Assembly: GCA_034231615.1 (NCBI GenBank)
Contig: CM067309.1
Coordinates: 24,233,965 to 24,297,964, forward strand
DNA length: 64,000 nt
Reading direction: 5' to 3'
Source: Meghimatium bilineatum
Taxonomy: Eukaryota; Mollusca; Gastropoda; Stylommatophora; Philomycidae
Below the pieces are notes generated by a model. That model saw nothing but the letters and a program-made list of their open reading frames with translations, ran no database searches and was not told where the DNA came from. Position 1 is the stretch's first letter, and each line of letters begins with the position of its first letter. The translations under genes and the position numbers were made by a program. Of this stretch, positions 45,925-60,600 are shown piece after piece.

Positions 45925-46605
45925 ACAATCTACTCTAACATACAATCTACTCTGACACATAATCTACTCTGACACATAATCTACTCTAACACACAATCTA
46001 CTCTAGCACATAATCTACTCTAACACATAATCTACTCTAACATACAATCTACTCTAACACACAATCTACTCTGACACACAATCTACTCTGACACACAATC
46101 TACTCTGACACACAATCTACTCTAACACACAATCTACTCTAACACACATTCTACTCTAACACATAATCTACTCTGACACACAATCTACTTTAACACACAA
46201 TCTACTCTGACACACAATCTACTCTGACACACAATCTACTCTGACACACAATCTACTCTAACATACAATCTACTCTAACACATAATCTACTCTAACACAC
46301 AATCTTCTCTGACACACAATCTACTCTAACACACAATCTACTCTCACATACAATCTATTCTGACACACAATCTACTCTAACATACAATCTACTCTAACAC
46401 ACAATCTACTCTAAACACACAATCTACTCTGACATACAATCTACTCTAAACACACAATCTACTCTGACACACAATCTACTCTGACATACAATCTACTCTA
46501 AACACACAATCTACTCTGACACACAATCTACTCTGACACACAATCTACTCTGACACACAATCTACTCTGACACACAATCTACTCTGACTTACAATCTACT
46601 AAACA
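45925..46605 (+). repeat. 17-bp minisatellite, about 40 units, just upstream of the paralogue's exon 2
   Basis: Units read ctctgacacacaatcta or ctctaacacacaatcta. The array ends about 65 bp before the acceptor AG at 46667-46668. Confidence 0.96.
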
Positions 46606-47534
46606 GTTAATATACTGTGTTTATATTTTTCTTAAAAATACAATGACTGTTTATGTTGTTTCTTCTAGTAATAAATGAAAACAGACTAAGAAGAATCTTC
46701 AAACGAGAAGACAACCGCCTAGAATATCACTACCATAATCACACTGATCTTCAGCAAACCGTGATTACAACCATACACAGACAGGGGGATCAGAAGCGTC
46801 AAATTAACGATTACACAAATGCAAATGACGCTCATGTCACTGCTGTAGGCCCTACTGAAATGCCCCATGTCTCACAAAGTACAAGTCACAATCAACATAT
46901 CCAGTACTATATGAATGCCAGTAATGTCCCCACTGCAAGTACACTTCTCTCAAACAGTACACGCTACAGTCGTCATAACCATTCCAATCTGAAAACCACG
47001 AAGGGGCCCACTACAAGTCCACTTGTCTCACAGAGTACAAGCCACAATCATCCTACCCACTCAGATCTGACCACTGTTGAAAGTTCCACTGCAAGTCCAC
47101 TTGTCTCACACAGCACACGCTACAATCGTCCAACCCACTCCGAAATGAAAACTTCTGAAACTCCCACAGCAAGTGTACTTATCTCACACAGCACACGCTA
47201 CAATCGTCCAACCCACTCCGAACTAACAAGTGCTCAAGCTCCCACTGCAAGTCCACTTGTCTCACACATCACACGCTACAATCGTCCGACCCACTCCAAA
47301 CTGACAAGTGCTGAAGCTCCCACTGCAATCCCACTTGTCTCACACACCGCACTCTCTACGTCTTCGACCGCGTCGACTAACACAACCCACACTTATCCAG
47401 CCCACAATAAAATCACGAATCCATTATAGTAACGTCTGTGTTGCTAACAAACAGTACTTTCTGTATCTTATGTAGGAAACTTAAATTAAGTAATCATATT
47501 TGAATATCACTGATTGTTTTTTTTCTCGCTAGTG

Positions 47535-47840
47535 AAATGGAGTCAGTATCATTAAATACAGCAGATTGTCGTGAAATCTAAACAGAAATAGAGTCAGTAT
47601 CATTAAATACAGCAGATTGTCGTGAAGTCTAAACAGAAATGGAGTCAGTATCATTAAATACAGCAGATTGTCGTGAAGTCTAAACAGAAATGGAGTCAGT
47701 ATCATTAAAAACAGCAGATTGTCGTGAAGTCTAAACAGAAATGGAGTCAGTATCATTAAATACAGCAGATTGTCGTGAAGTCTAAACAGAAATGGAGTCA
47801 GTATCATTAAAAACAGCAGATTGTCGTGAAGTCTAAATTG
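47535..47840 (+). repeat. 51-bp minisatellite, six units
   Basis: Units read aaatggagtcagtatcatta followed by aatacagcagattgtcgtga and agtctaaacag. It begins about 105 bp after the paralogue's stop codon. Confidence 0.95.
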
Positions 47841-48129
47841 CTGTTGAAAAATTAGATTAATATCTCACTAACCACAAAAGTGATTCTTGCCACAATACAA
47901 TCATAATCAGCCGTTACCGTCATCTGCCAAATTTAGGATTTGTCTGGGATCAGGTTATGTCTGCAAGCCAAACGATCTGAACATATTAGGGTTTTATCTT
48001 CTTTCTTTCGTTTTGTCCCCCTTTATGTTTTACCGCATTAGGGGTAATTATCTGGAGATGGCTTCTTTCTATTGTTTCATACATGTTTGTTTTTGTTGAC
48101 TCTTGTATTACTATAATTCATCTTTCGCA

Positions 48130-48345
48130 TGGTCTGTCCCTGGAATTGTTTCCATTATTCCTGTATATCAATGTTTTTTGTGCTCTCTGATAGTATTCTG
48201 GAAACATGTGAAAACCACATAATCTGTTGTCTTCTGATGGAATCCAGGATTGACATTGTATTTGTTAGTCTTCTGATGTTTTCATTTATGATTCTGTCTC
48301 TTATTGTTATTTCGAGAATTCTACGTGGACATGTCATTTCTGATT
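48130..48345 (-). mobile_element. LINE C-terminal fragment
   Basis: Minus strand encodes ITIRDRIINENIRRLTNTMS and RRQQIMWFSHVSRI, the usual segment after the Y-G-C-E-x-W motif in LINE reverse transcriptases. Confidence 0.65.
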
Positions 48346-48560
48346 CTTGTTCTAATTATTGCTACCCAGAGAATTCTACTTGACAAGTCATTTCTTAATC
48401 CTTGTTCTAATTATTGCTACTCAGAGATCTCTACGTGGACATGTCATTTCTGATTCTTGTTCTAATTATTGCTACTCAGAGAATTCTACGTGGACATGTC
48501 ATTTCTGATTCTTGTTCTAATTATTGCTACTCAGATAATTCTACGTGGACATGTCATTTC
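48310..48560 (+). repeat. 55-bp tandem repeat, four to five units
   Basis: Units read ctacgtggacatgtcatttc followed by tgattcttgttctaattatt and gctactcagagaatt, growing out of the end of the LINE fragment. Confidence 0.92.
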
Positions 48561-48594
48561 ATTGGTGTATTTTACGTCTGTTAATAGATTATTT

Positions 48595-50035
<1,441 letters not shown>

Positions 50036-50474
50036 CTGAAGAAAGTCATAATTCTATTGAATGCCAAAAACATTTGTAAACAGATTTTTAATATCAAAAG
50101 TTGTGCAGCTTCAGACGTTACAGATTCTGCCACATTCCTTGTCAATCATGACAAGTTACAGATTCTGCCACATTCCTTGTCAATCATGACAAGTTACAGA
50201 TTTTCATTTCCTTTCAGAATAGACCCGTAGATAAAGAGTGTGTTTGGGGTATTCATACCGATCCCATCAGCAAGTTTGAAAATAACCTTTAGTATTAGGA
50301 ACTTAGCCAAAAGGTCAATAAAAACTTCTCCCGTAGTGACTTTTCATGATAAAGTCTTCTAAATTAGGTACAACTATTTCCTTAAAGTAATCATATCTAC
50401 AGCGCTTATCTAGAAGAACATTTTTACTGACATGATCCTCTTCGCTTGTGGAGTAACAACATTATCTATTAAAA

Positions 50475-51827
50475 ACTATTACACGTACTACTACTATTAC
50501 TACTATCACTCTCAATACTACTACATGTACTACTATCACTATCACTCTCAATACTACTACATGTACTACTATCACTCTCAATACTGCTACACGTACTACT
50601 ACCACACTTATCATCACTGTCACATTAAATACTACTACATGGCTACATGTCAGGCAAATGTCTCCTCATGACGGGATAACAGTCCATCTGTCCAGCTTTG
50701 TAAGTTTTATTTCATTGAGCTTCCGTGACACGGAGATAAACGGAAAGCGTCTGCTAGCACTAATGCGATCTTATGGTAGCGCATTGAGAGTCACCCCCCC
50801 CCTTCCCTTTTAATGATGTTCCAGTTGAGGTAGAAGTGGGGAATTTCAGTGAGTTACGCGCAGATCGATGAATGCTGCGTTGTATGCGCCTTTAGCTAAA
50901 GTTTTTCTCGTTAAATAATGTATGCGATTAGTACCGTACAATTGTTTGGGGATTATGGGGAAATATTTTATTAGAGAAGTGTTTGTACCTCAGCATTGGT
51001 CTACTGCGGACCCGCTGACCTTTAGACAGTTTTCCAATAGCCCTTGTTTTGAAATGTGACAGTTTGGAATTCTGCGGATGTGATCCAGCTATAGCAATCT
51101 GCCGAAGCTAATGTCCTTCTATTCCCACACATTGTAGCACGGTCTGCCAAAAAGAACTTGGTTTATACATTCTTCTGTGCACTTTGTCATCAATGTTTTC
51201 GCCCTAAAGATGGTAAGGACATACGAATCTGGTACGAAACAATTGTTATTAGCCTTGATGACTGGGTCATGGTACAATTCACTGAGAGAGACAGAGATGT
51301 AACATTGCTTGCATTGTCTTGGTGTTGATGAGCAGCCCGTACAATTACAAACTACTACTATTATTACTACTACTACAAATATAACTACCACCACCACTAC
51401 TTCTACATGTGCTACTGCTGTCAATTTTACTGCTACTGCTACCACCATCATTACTACTACTATGACTACTACTGCCATTGAAACTACAATTATTACTGCT
51501 ACTACAACCGCTACTATAACTAACTACCAATCAACTGCTACTACTACTACTGACTACTGCTACAATTGGTAGCTTATCCTTTTCAGGACGGATCCACATC
51601 CCAACATATTTTGGCTGTAGTGAGCTTATATGCAGTATAACTACGTTCAGTATTTTGCCATTGCTTTCTTAATGGTCCCGATGGACAGCTGCCAATGACG
51701 GGCTTCGATCCAAGTAACTTGGCCGTCACAGACGTAGGCTCTGTAGCACGCCGCCACAGAGACGGACTATTGCTACTACTACAACTACTACAACCACTAC
51801 TACTATAACTACCACTACTGCCACTAT

Positions 51828-51884
<57 letters not shown>

Positions 51885-51913
51885 GACTGCTACTACAACT
51901 ACCACTACCGCAT

Positions 51914-51953
<40 letters not shown>

Positions 51954-52035
51954 CATCACCACCACTACTATCACTGCCACTAATACTACTACTACCACTA
52001 CTACCACTAATATTACTACTACTACAAATACCACA
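50475..52035. repeat. Three ACT-rich trinucleotide tracts
   Basis: Imperfect (ACT)n with ACC, GCT and ATT variants at 50475-50640, 51345-51570 and 51765-52035. Open frames encoding runs of Ser, Thr, Val or Tyr on either strand follow from the repeat and are not genes. The DNA between them shows no recognisable gene. Confidence 0.9.
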
Positions 52036-52039
52036 AATA

Positions 52040-54630
52040 CTGGTTGCAACATAGATAACTGATTGGCAAATAAGACAATACATTTGTAAAGGTTCATTTA
52101 TTTCAAGTGTGCTTCCAGATTTTAATATTCAAGGCTCAGAAATATTTGACAACAAACAAATATCAAAGAAAAGTACGAACTTCATTGCCGAAACTGCATT
52201 TGTTACAAATTTAATTGAAATTAAAGAAGCAATCAGAAATATTTCAACAATTAATTGCTTAACAATAGAACAATTTCTATAATACGCAATTTCCATTAGT
52301 TGGACTCAAGAAGAACACACGTTTTTATTTTTGCATGTTTTTTAAATTATTAAAATACTGTCCAAACAACTATAACAAAATAAATTGCTTGTACTGTCTC
52401 ATATAAATTACCAAATTGGTTCAATACAGTTAAATGGGACTACATTTTTTGCCAAAAGTGAAACGAAATAATTTTTTTCCAAAATACTATTTCACTTAGC
52501 TATAATTACTATCAGTTGGTGGAGGTAGAAATATTTATTTAAGATGGTTGTATGAGTGCGAAAAGACTGGGAAATGGGTTAGGATTAATTACCCATCGGT
52601 GGGTGGAGGACTAGGTTATTCAAGTGACCAGTATCTGTTCATCTATTCTAACATGGTTTTACATTAGCCATTTTGTACCCAGAACTCAGCCGGCAATCAG
52701 TGACGTTACAAATTAGACAAAATTTCTGATCAGTGCAGATTTTATTTAAAAAACTGATTGTTGTCTCGTCTACCGGTATTGTGCCAGAAAAATAAATCAA
52801 AATTTATATTAATTACCAAATTATCATGCATTCCTTAAAAAATGGTTCAAATTTTTGAATATTTTCTACAAATAAAAATATAGAACATTTCCATGAAACA
52901 AATACAATATTTTAATAATTCTATTGCTGAGTACTTTATTTGAAGTGTGGTAGACGTGGTCAAATGAGTCCTTCTAACGGAAATTACTTATTAGCTTCAA
53001 CATAATGCTTCAATAAAATGTAGTTATTGAATGTAAAATATTATAGATGTAACAATGTGTGTGAATTATTCCGATACATTTGTTTGTTTTGCAAAGTAAA
53101 AATTCTATTTCATATATTATTTTCATGTAAAGTAACTGTCAGTGGGTTTATAAAAAAAGTGATTAGGGAAATACTTACATTCAGCAGAAGCAAGAAACAA
53201 ATATATAATGATGCAATGAATTTAGAAATGAACTTTAATAGTGGCAATAACATTAACTATTTGAAGGGATTGTGAAGCACGAGAAATTGATGGAGGTGAT
53301 ATTGATTGAATTAATCAAGCCTGAGACATGTCTAATGATAGAGAGACAGATCGATCATATGATGAAAGAAGATATTTGATGGCAGTGAGAACAGAACAGA
53401 TAAAATACTCATTGTGACTGCTAAAGAAATATAGAGAAATATCAGAAATGATTATTTCTGATATTTCTCCATATTTCTCATAGTAGTGAAAGAGTTAATG
53501 TGTGTATAGTTTTTTAACTGTAAGACAGTTTATGGAAATCGAGGAAATTATTTTTATCTGTCAAAGGGTTAATGAAGAAAAACACTTGGTAACAGGGGAA
53601 TGAAGTTTTGTTAATTACAGGAAACACTTAATAACAGACACAAATTGATATTTAACCAAAAGGCATTTTTTAAGAATATTCACAACAAAAAATGGAGAGT
53701 AAGAACTATGAATATAGATAAATATACTTTAGAACAAATAATATACTTGGACCATCTATATATAGATGTTTCAAGTTTCACCTGTTGAATTTCAGTTTTG
53801 CTGCAGTGAGTAGATATTACTAATGCAGAAATAGTTTCATAACATTGGGACAGTTTAGGGAGATTGAGGAACATTTTTCTATCAGTGAAATAGTTAGTGC
53901 AGAAATATAGTTACATAACTCGGAAACAGTTGTATAAGTTGTTCTATATCATTGAAACATATCATAGTTTAATTTTGAAACAGAGCATAGTTTAATTTTG
54001 AAACAGATCATAGTTTAATTTCTTTGGCTGGTGACACTGTTGGACAGAACAAGATGTCAACAATAACTTTCTTAATATTTTTGTGCAAAGTAAATAATAG
54101 CAATTAGAGTAATATTAGCATAATAGAGTGAAAATATGTCAAGAGAGAAAGAGAAATAATGGATGTGAGAAGGTTTTTTTAGGGATAGGATTGTGACATT
54201 GAAGCAATCCAGGAGAGTGATAGGATTATGAGAATACTCGATAAGAATGATGACTAGAAAAGTAGCAGAAAGAGTTCAATCATGTAGCATAGAACTTTAA
54301 TTATAGAACAAAATGTGGAATGCTTGAACTTTGAACAAGTTACAGATATGACATGGAATCACGTACAGATATAATTGATGGAACCTAGAATACAATGATA
54401 CATGTATATTAGTCTTCAAATCTTGACTTCTATCATCTTGACTGGACATGATTGTTCTTGTCTTTATCAGACTTATCTTAAGTTGGCATGTCCTGTTTTG
54501 TTAATTCATCTTTCTTTACTCAAATTCCCTCATCTGTATTCTGTAATGCCATGACCTCTTCTATGAATCATATTTCTTCAATCCCTCCATGTCCTACCAT
54601 TCTGTCCTCTTCTCGTTATTAGATGTTGAT
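52040..54630. other. AT-rich, no gene seen
   Basis: No domain, element or array recognised except a perfect 16-bp inverted repeat at 53434-53469 (gagaaatatcagaaat with a gatt loop) and a 21-bp unit (catagtttaattttgaaaca) three times at about 53950-54015. Confidence 0.5.
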
Positions 54631-57600
54631 CTATCTAACCCTGAGTCCCACGAGCTGTGCGGTCACATCTCCAGACAAGAAACTGTAGGAAAATCAAACA
54701 AACATATATCAAGATAGGTAATACAATAAACTGTATGAAAATCAAACAGATATCAAGATATGTAATACAAGAAACTGTACGAAAATCAAACAAACATATA
54801 TCAAGATAGGTAATACAAGAAACTGTAAGAAAATCAAACAAATAGATCTCATGATCTGTAATATACGAAACTATAAGGGGAAAAATGGATTGATTATGTG
54901 ACGTTCTGGAAGGATTAAAATTACAGGGCAGAAGCCATTGACTAGTCATGTGACTTCCTGCAATAATGCAATATTACATAAATTAACCTCTAGAAGACTT
55001 ACATCGTCCACGTAGCCTATGAGACCAGCGTATCTAAACCCGAAGCCGATGTGTAGGGCACATGTCCTTACGTCAATGTTAGCTGGGAACAGATAAAAAA
55101 CATATTACTGTATAACATAGCAAATACATATAAGAAATAAGAAATATAGAGTTTTTGAGTTTGAAAAAAATAAGTCATTTGCTGAGATTTGTTTACTGAA
55201 ATGTGCCTGCTGACACATGTTTGCTAATATTTGTTTACTATCTGTTTGGTGATATTTGTTTGTGATATTGATCTGCTGCATGGTTCACAGTTTTACTGCG
55301 TTCTATCCTACATAACCTTACAATATATCATATTGTCTCAAACTTATATTTATTTTCTAAAACTGATAATTAAAACCCACTCTTATACAGGATAACTCTA
55401 CCATATAATCTAGAATGGTGTTCACTTGTATGGGAGATTTTTATATAAATTATAACATCTACAGCAAATTGAACTATACCACACAACATGAACACCATCT
55501 TCAATCATAATAACTCACACCGCAGCCATTAAGAGTCACCATCTAAAGATAACACAAATAGTCTAGAAGAAGAAGCAACAATTATACATGGCATTCGTGC
55601 CGACAGAAACAAAGAAAAGTGTCATTGTTAATTTATCTCTACAGTAAACATGAGTTAATCTTGTTTTAAATTAAGCTAATGATTAAACAAAAGGAGTTTA
55701 ACACTACGTTAAACAAGATTAGGTAATCTAGGAGAGACTAACATATGTGTCCTTGGCATTGCTATCACAACAGCATTCATCTTCTTCTTCTATCATGTTA
55801 ACATCACTAAAAAAGGATACAAGCTAATATTGATGTTATATGTTATATGTTTATTGTTACCGAGTATACTTCAATACTTGTTCGTTGTTGTTGTAATAGT
55901 CCGTGTCTCGATTGATCAGTTCTAAGTGACTTGAGTACACAGTTTGAATGATTTGAAAAAGTTGCATCCTTTTTTATGGAAGTGTAGTCAAGCACGGAAA
56001 TCCCTGTCTAGTCTTGTTGCCAGACTATTTGGTGCCGTGAAAACTGATTGGTTCAATTCCCGTTGGTCTCAAGAATGTTTAAAAAAAAGGATGTTGATTT
56101 CTATTTGCGATGGCAGAGATTATAAGTATAACGTATGTTCCGATGCAAGTTTACTAATGTTGCAATATTTCTTCTAAGGGTTGGGCATATCAGATTTTAG
56201 TTAAATAATACAACATAACAATGCTCGTAATTATAAGAATCAACATAACTGATTATAAATCTTCTTCTTTTTCTGTGTGTGTTCTTAAAATGTGGTCTAG
56301 AGAGCGAACATGTTGTACCATGTTTTACAGTTCTACTGCGATATCCATGTCTTTTAGCCTGACACATCCAACTTCTGCATGACATCTAGGAGACCATAAT
56401 CCTGCATGGGATGGGACAGTGAGCCCCACCTGATAACCTCCTTAGTCGTATCTTACCACATGCATGTACGGTAAACAGTGTTGCTATTCTTTGCTCCTCT
56501 GATGGGCCCCTGAAACACTTGAACGTATTGTAAATCTACAGATCACTAAACTTCTTTTATTGAACTTATTCAAAAACTCCTGCTGGTTAATGAAAAAGCT
56601 GATGAACACATGCTTATTTGTGATTGATGCTTTCCCGTTATTCGCCTGTCAACTCTAATCATTTTATCCTCGTTTCGCAGTTGTTTCTGTTGCAATTTTG
56701 ACAAGATGACTAGGTGACAACTTCTACCATACAATCGTAATGAATCACATAATGTGAGTCATCTGATTGCTGGATCAATAAGTAACGAATCAATCAGCCA
56801 AATGTTCAATCAATATTTTGTGTCACCACATCCGACCTGAGTATGGCTTTGGATCTCTTTGACCCATATACTGGAACAGTCAATTCCACTTCCAAACCTG
56901 TTTAGGTTTGTCTACATGTCACCTCGAGCATTAGTTCCCCTGAACTAAGTGTCACATCAAATATTAGTTTTACAGAACATGAAATGTCACCTCAAGTATT
57001 AGTTCTACAGAAGATTTCAGTGTCACCACAAGTATTAGCTCTCATCATCATCATTAAGTGCCGTCTCCGCAACGAAGGTTGGCTGCAACGTATCTCCAAC
57101 ATCTCCTGTCTCTTGTCTTGGTGGTGCACTCTACTAGACTGCAACCTGTCCATCGTGTGATGTTACCCCCCCCCCACTAGTATCTCTGCCTACCTCTTGC
57201 TCGCTTCCCTTTGACTTTACCCTCAAGTAAAGTCTTCAATAAGGTGTCATGTCTTTTAATGTGTCCAAAGTATTTTATTTGCCTGATCTTCATTTCTATT
57301 AGTAGTTCTTTCTTCATATTAAGTGTTTTTAATATCTCTTTATTTATTTTACAGCTCTACAGAAAATGAAATGTCACCTCAAGTATTAGTTCTACAGAAC
57401 ATCAAGTGTCACCTCAAATATTAGTTCCCCAGAACATTAATAAGCTTTTATCTCAAATATTAGTTTTACACAACATGAAATGCCACATTAAGTATTAGTT
57501 CTATAGAACATTAATATGATATCAAGTATAAGTTCTACAGAACATGAAATGTCACTTCAAATGTTAGTTCTACAGAACATGAAATGTCACTTCAAATGTT

Positions 57601-60600
57601 AGTTCTACAGAACATGAAATGTCACTTCAAATGTTAGTTCTACAGAACATGAAATGTCACTTCAAATGGTAGTTCTACAGAACATGAAATGTCACTTCAC
57701 ACGTTAGTTCTATAGAACATGAAATGTCACTTCAAATGTTAGTTCTACAGAACATGAAATGTCACTTCAAATGTTAGTTCTACAGAACATGAAATGTCAC
57801 TTCAAATGTTAGTTCTACATCAAGTACCAACTCTTATATAACCTGTTATTTTTGTCTTAGTTGTACAAATGTGCAAATCACTTGAAAATGGATGTACATT
57901 CTACTTATTACACACTTACCAGTTAGAGCGACACCACCTGAGTACACAACAGTGCGAGCACCAACTTGACCAGATAACTGGAACACACCATTCACGCGCT
58001 GATACTTGAGCGTGACAGTATACCAACCATCCTGTAAACACAGTTTGTAATTGTTGTCATTAATGTCGGCGATGATGTTAATTGTCACAATAATGATTGT
58101 CGAATAGGGATGATAATGGATAAAATAATGATGGAGCCGGTAAAGATAATAATTGAGATGGTAATGAAGACAGTAGTAATATTTATTGGAAATGGCAATA
58201 GTGATAACGATGGAAGTGGTAATGATGATAGTGATTCTTTTGATGATAATGGTAGTTGTTTTTTTTAAACGTTCATTCTCAAAATCCCAATGCGATCTCT
58301 CTTGTAGCAGGATAATGATCCTACTAGATTTCCAGCAGGATGTAGTTTAGAGAAAAGAGATACGTTTTATCAACATTTTATGTGCTAATTGCCAAACACA
58401 TCCAACTTTACCAATAATGATTACTGAATACAATGGCAATTTTTATTATACAACTAATGCTTCAACTTCGATAAGATACTTAAGACTGAAATTTAGACTC
58501 ACTTGTCGTGTCGATTAACTGATCATCATCAGGTGACATATTCTTTCCAGAACGTAGTCTTTCCTATGGATCTCTTGAATTCTCCGCGGTCTTGAGCAAG
58601 CTGTCCTGCCTCTTCCAGTGACATGCGCAGGTATTCCTGAATGTCTTTTGTTCAACGACGTCATGGGTGGCCTTTGTCCCTGTTGTCTTCTATTATTCCG
58701 TCCTGTAACACTCTTTCCATGCTGTCGTTTCTCTTAATGTGACCGAAAAAAACTCGCTTTTTTTAAATATGGTGTTCAGAAACCAGCCTTCCTGTGCGTA
58801 AATTGTTCGTAACACCTCCTGGTTTGTTTTCCTTGCTGTCCATGGTGTTCTCAAAACTCTTCTATAGCACTTTAATTCAAATGATGTTATTCTCTTGGCC
58901 ACTGTTTTATTTAGTGTCCATGCTTCACATCCATATTTCGCCACAGGAAATACACATATTCGTAGTAAGCACAAATTGTTTCTTATGTTAGTACTTTGCC
59001 ATAGTTTCTTTAGCTGTTTTAATTTTGCCAGCGCTATTACATGTTTTAAATAGAAATGGTCTTGCATATATTATAGAACAAGAGGCAAATTGTTACATGC
59101 ATAAGTTTAAATGTGCAAGCGTGAATTAAATTAAACATATGACTATGTGTGTATAGTTCTTCTTCTTCTTCTTCTTTTTTCTGTCCTCATGTACCTTTCG
59201 GTGTTGAGGGGAGAGTGAGTGTACGGTCTTTTGCCCTTCTATTTGCCTCCTCTGCTGTTATATTTCCGAGTGTCTCTAATAAACTATCCACCTTTTACGA
59301 GGGTGTCCAATAGGTCTCCTGTTTTCGTATCGTTTGTTGAGTGTTTTTTGGATAATACTTTGCTCTTTCTGTCTGGTTATGTGGCCCTACCATTTAACTT
59401 GTTGTTTCTGTATGTATTCTATTGTTGGTTTGATTCCTAATTGTTTCCTTAGTGCTTCATTCCTGATTTTGTCTCTCAAGCTAACTCCAATCATACGTCT
59501 CACACATTTCATTTCAGTGGTGTTAATCTTATGTATTGTTCTAGAATCTAATGTCCAAATTTGACACTGATAACACAATGTTGGTAAGAAAATGGTGTTG
59601 AAAAGCGCGTTCTTTGTTTCTAGTGTAATATCTTTGTTTCTTAGTAAAGGTGTTAATTGACCACTGATCTGACAGGCCTTATTACATCTTGCGTTTATTT
59701 CTGCTTCTTGTTTGTTGTCATATCTCAATGTGCTGCCAAGATATTTGAATTCATCTACTTGTTTTAGTTGTTTATTATTTATCTGTATGTTGATGTTCTC
59801 CTTTTCTCTTGCAATATTCATTACTTCTGTTTTGTCTATGTTGATTTTCATTCCAAATTGCTTGCCTGCTGTGTCTATTGTGTTTAGGTGGTCTTGCAGG
59901 TTTTTAATGCTGTTGTGGAATAAAACCTGGTCATCTGCAAAAAGCAGTTCATTTGCTTCATTAGAATTTGCTGTTTTGTTTATATGGTCCATGTATGTAA
60001 TAAAAAGTAGTGGGGATAATACACATCTCTGCTTTACTCCTGTGATAATCACAAAGTCCTCTGTGTAGCCTGCAGCTGTTCTTATAGTGCAACTGCTGTT
60101 GCTATAGAGACTTCTACAAACGTTAATTAAATGTTGGCATACTCCATACATTTTTAATGTTTCCCATAGTTTTTCTCTGTTTACTCGGTCAAATGCTTTC
60201 TCTTGATCTATGAAGGATATGTATAAATTTTGGTTGTATTCTATTGACTTCTCTGCCAACTGTTTCAGAATAAATATTGCATCAGTACATCATCTGTTTC
60301 TTCTAAAACCCATTTGTGTATTGCTAAGTTGTTGTTCTATTACAGGTCTCAGTCTTTTCTCTACTATTTTTGCATATAGTTTTCCTGCATGGCTTAACAA
60401 GGAAATTCCCCTGTACTGGTTACAGTCTCTTTTGCTGCCTTTCCTTTTCCATATTGGCACTATGATAGCTTTTCTCCAGTCTGTTGGTGTCTTCTGTTGC
60501 CTCCACGCTGTGTTAAAAATTCTGTGTAGCCAATATAATCCTGTTTCTCCTGCTGCTCTTATAATTTATAGTGGTTATTTAATAATATAATTTATAATGA

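Larger units (their letters stand above)
41984..47429 (+). pseudogene. Diverged paralogue of the histidine-rich precursor, with in-frame TGA
   Basis: Exon 1 (41984-42038, 55 nt as in the paralogue) encodes MKIILFLLAAVLGI, then TGA, then YAG, before a gtaagt donor. The leader before the ATG (gctgccatactgctgaaac) also matches the paralogue. Exon 2 (46669-47429) follows tttcttctag, and the split codon TTA gives LINENRLRRIFKR. The body includes YHYHNHTDLQQT, a second KR-Gln site (GDQKR-QINDY), and about five 26-residue units around SHSTRYNRPTHSE and APTASPLVS. It is rich in Ser, Thr and NxS/T sequons but poor in His clusters. Product would be 271 residues. The TGA at codon 15 would stop translation inside the signal peptide, so I call it a pseudogene. 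Exon 2 itself is fully open, so sequencing error or a polymorphic null is possible. An ATG at 46653 in the acceptor tract would give no signal peptide. Confidence 0.75.

Noticed and set aside
51583-52097. Poly-Ser and poly-Val open frames
   Set aside because: Products of ACT trinucleotide tracts in different frames; low complexity without other coding signs.
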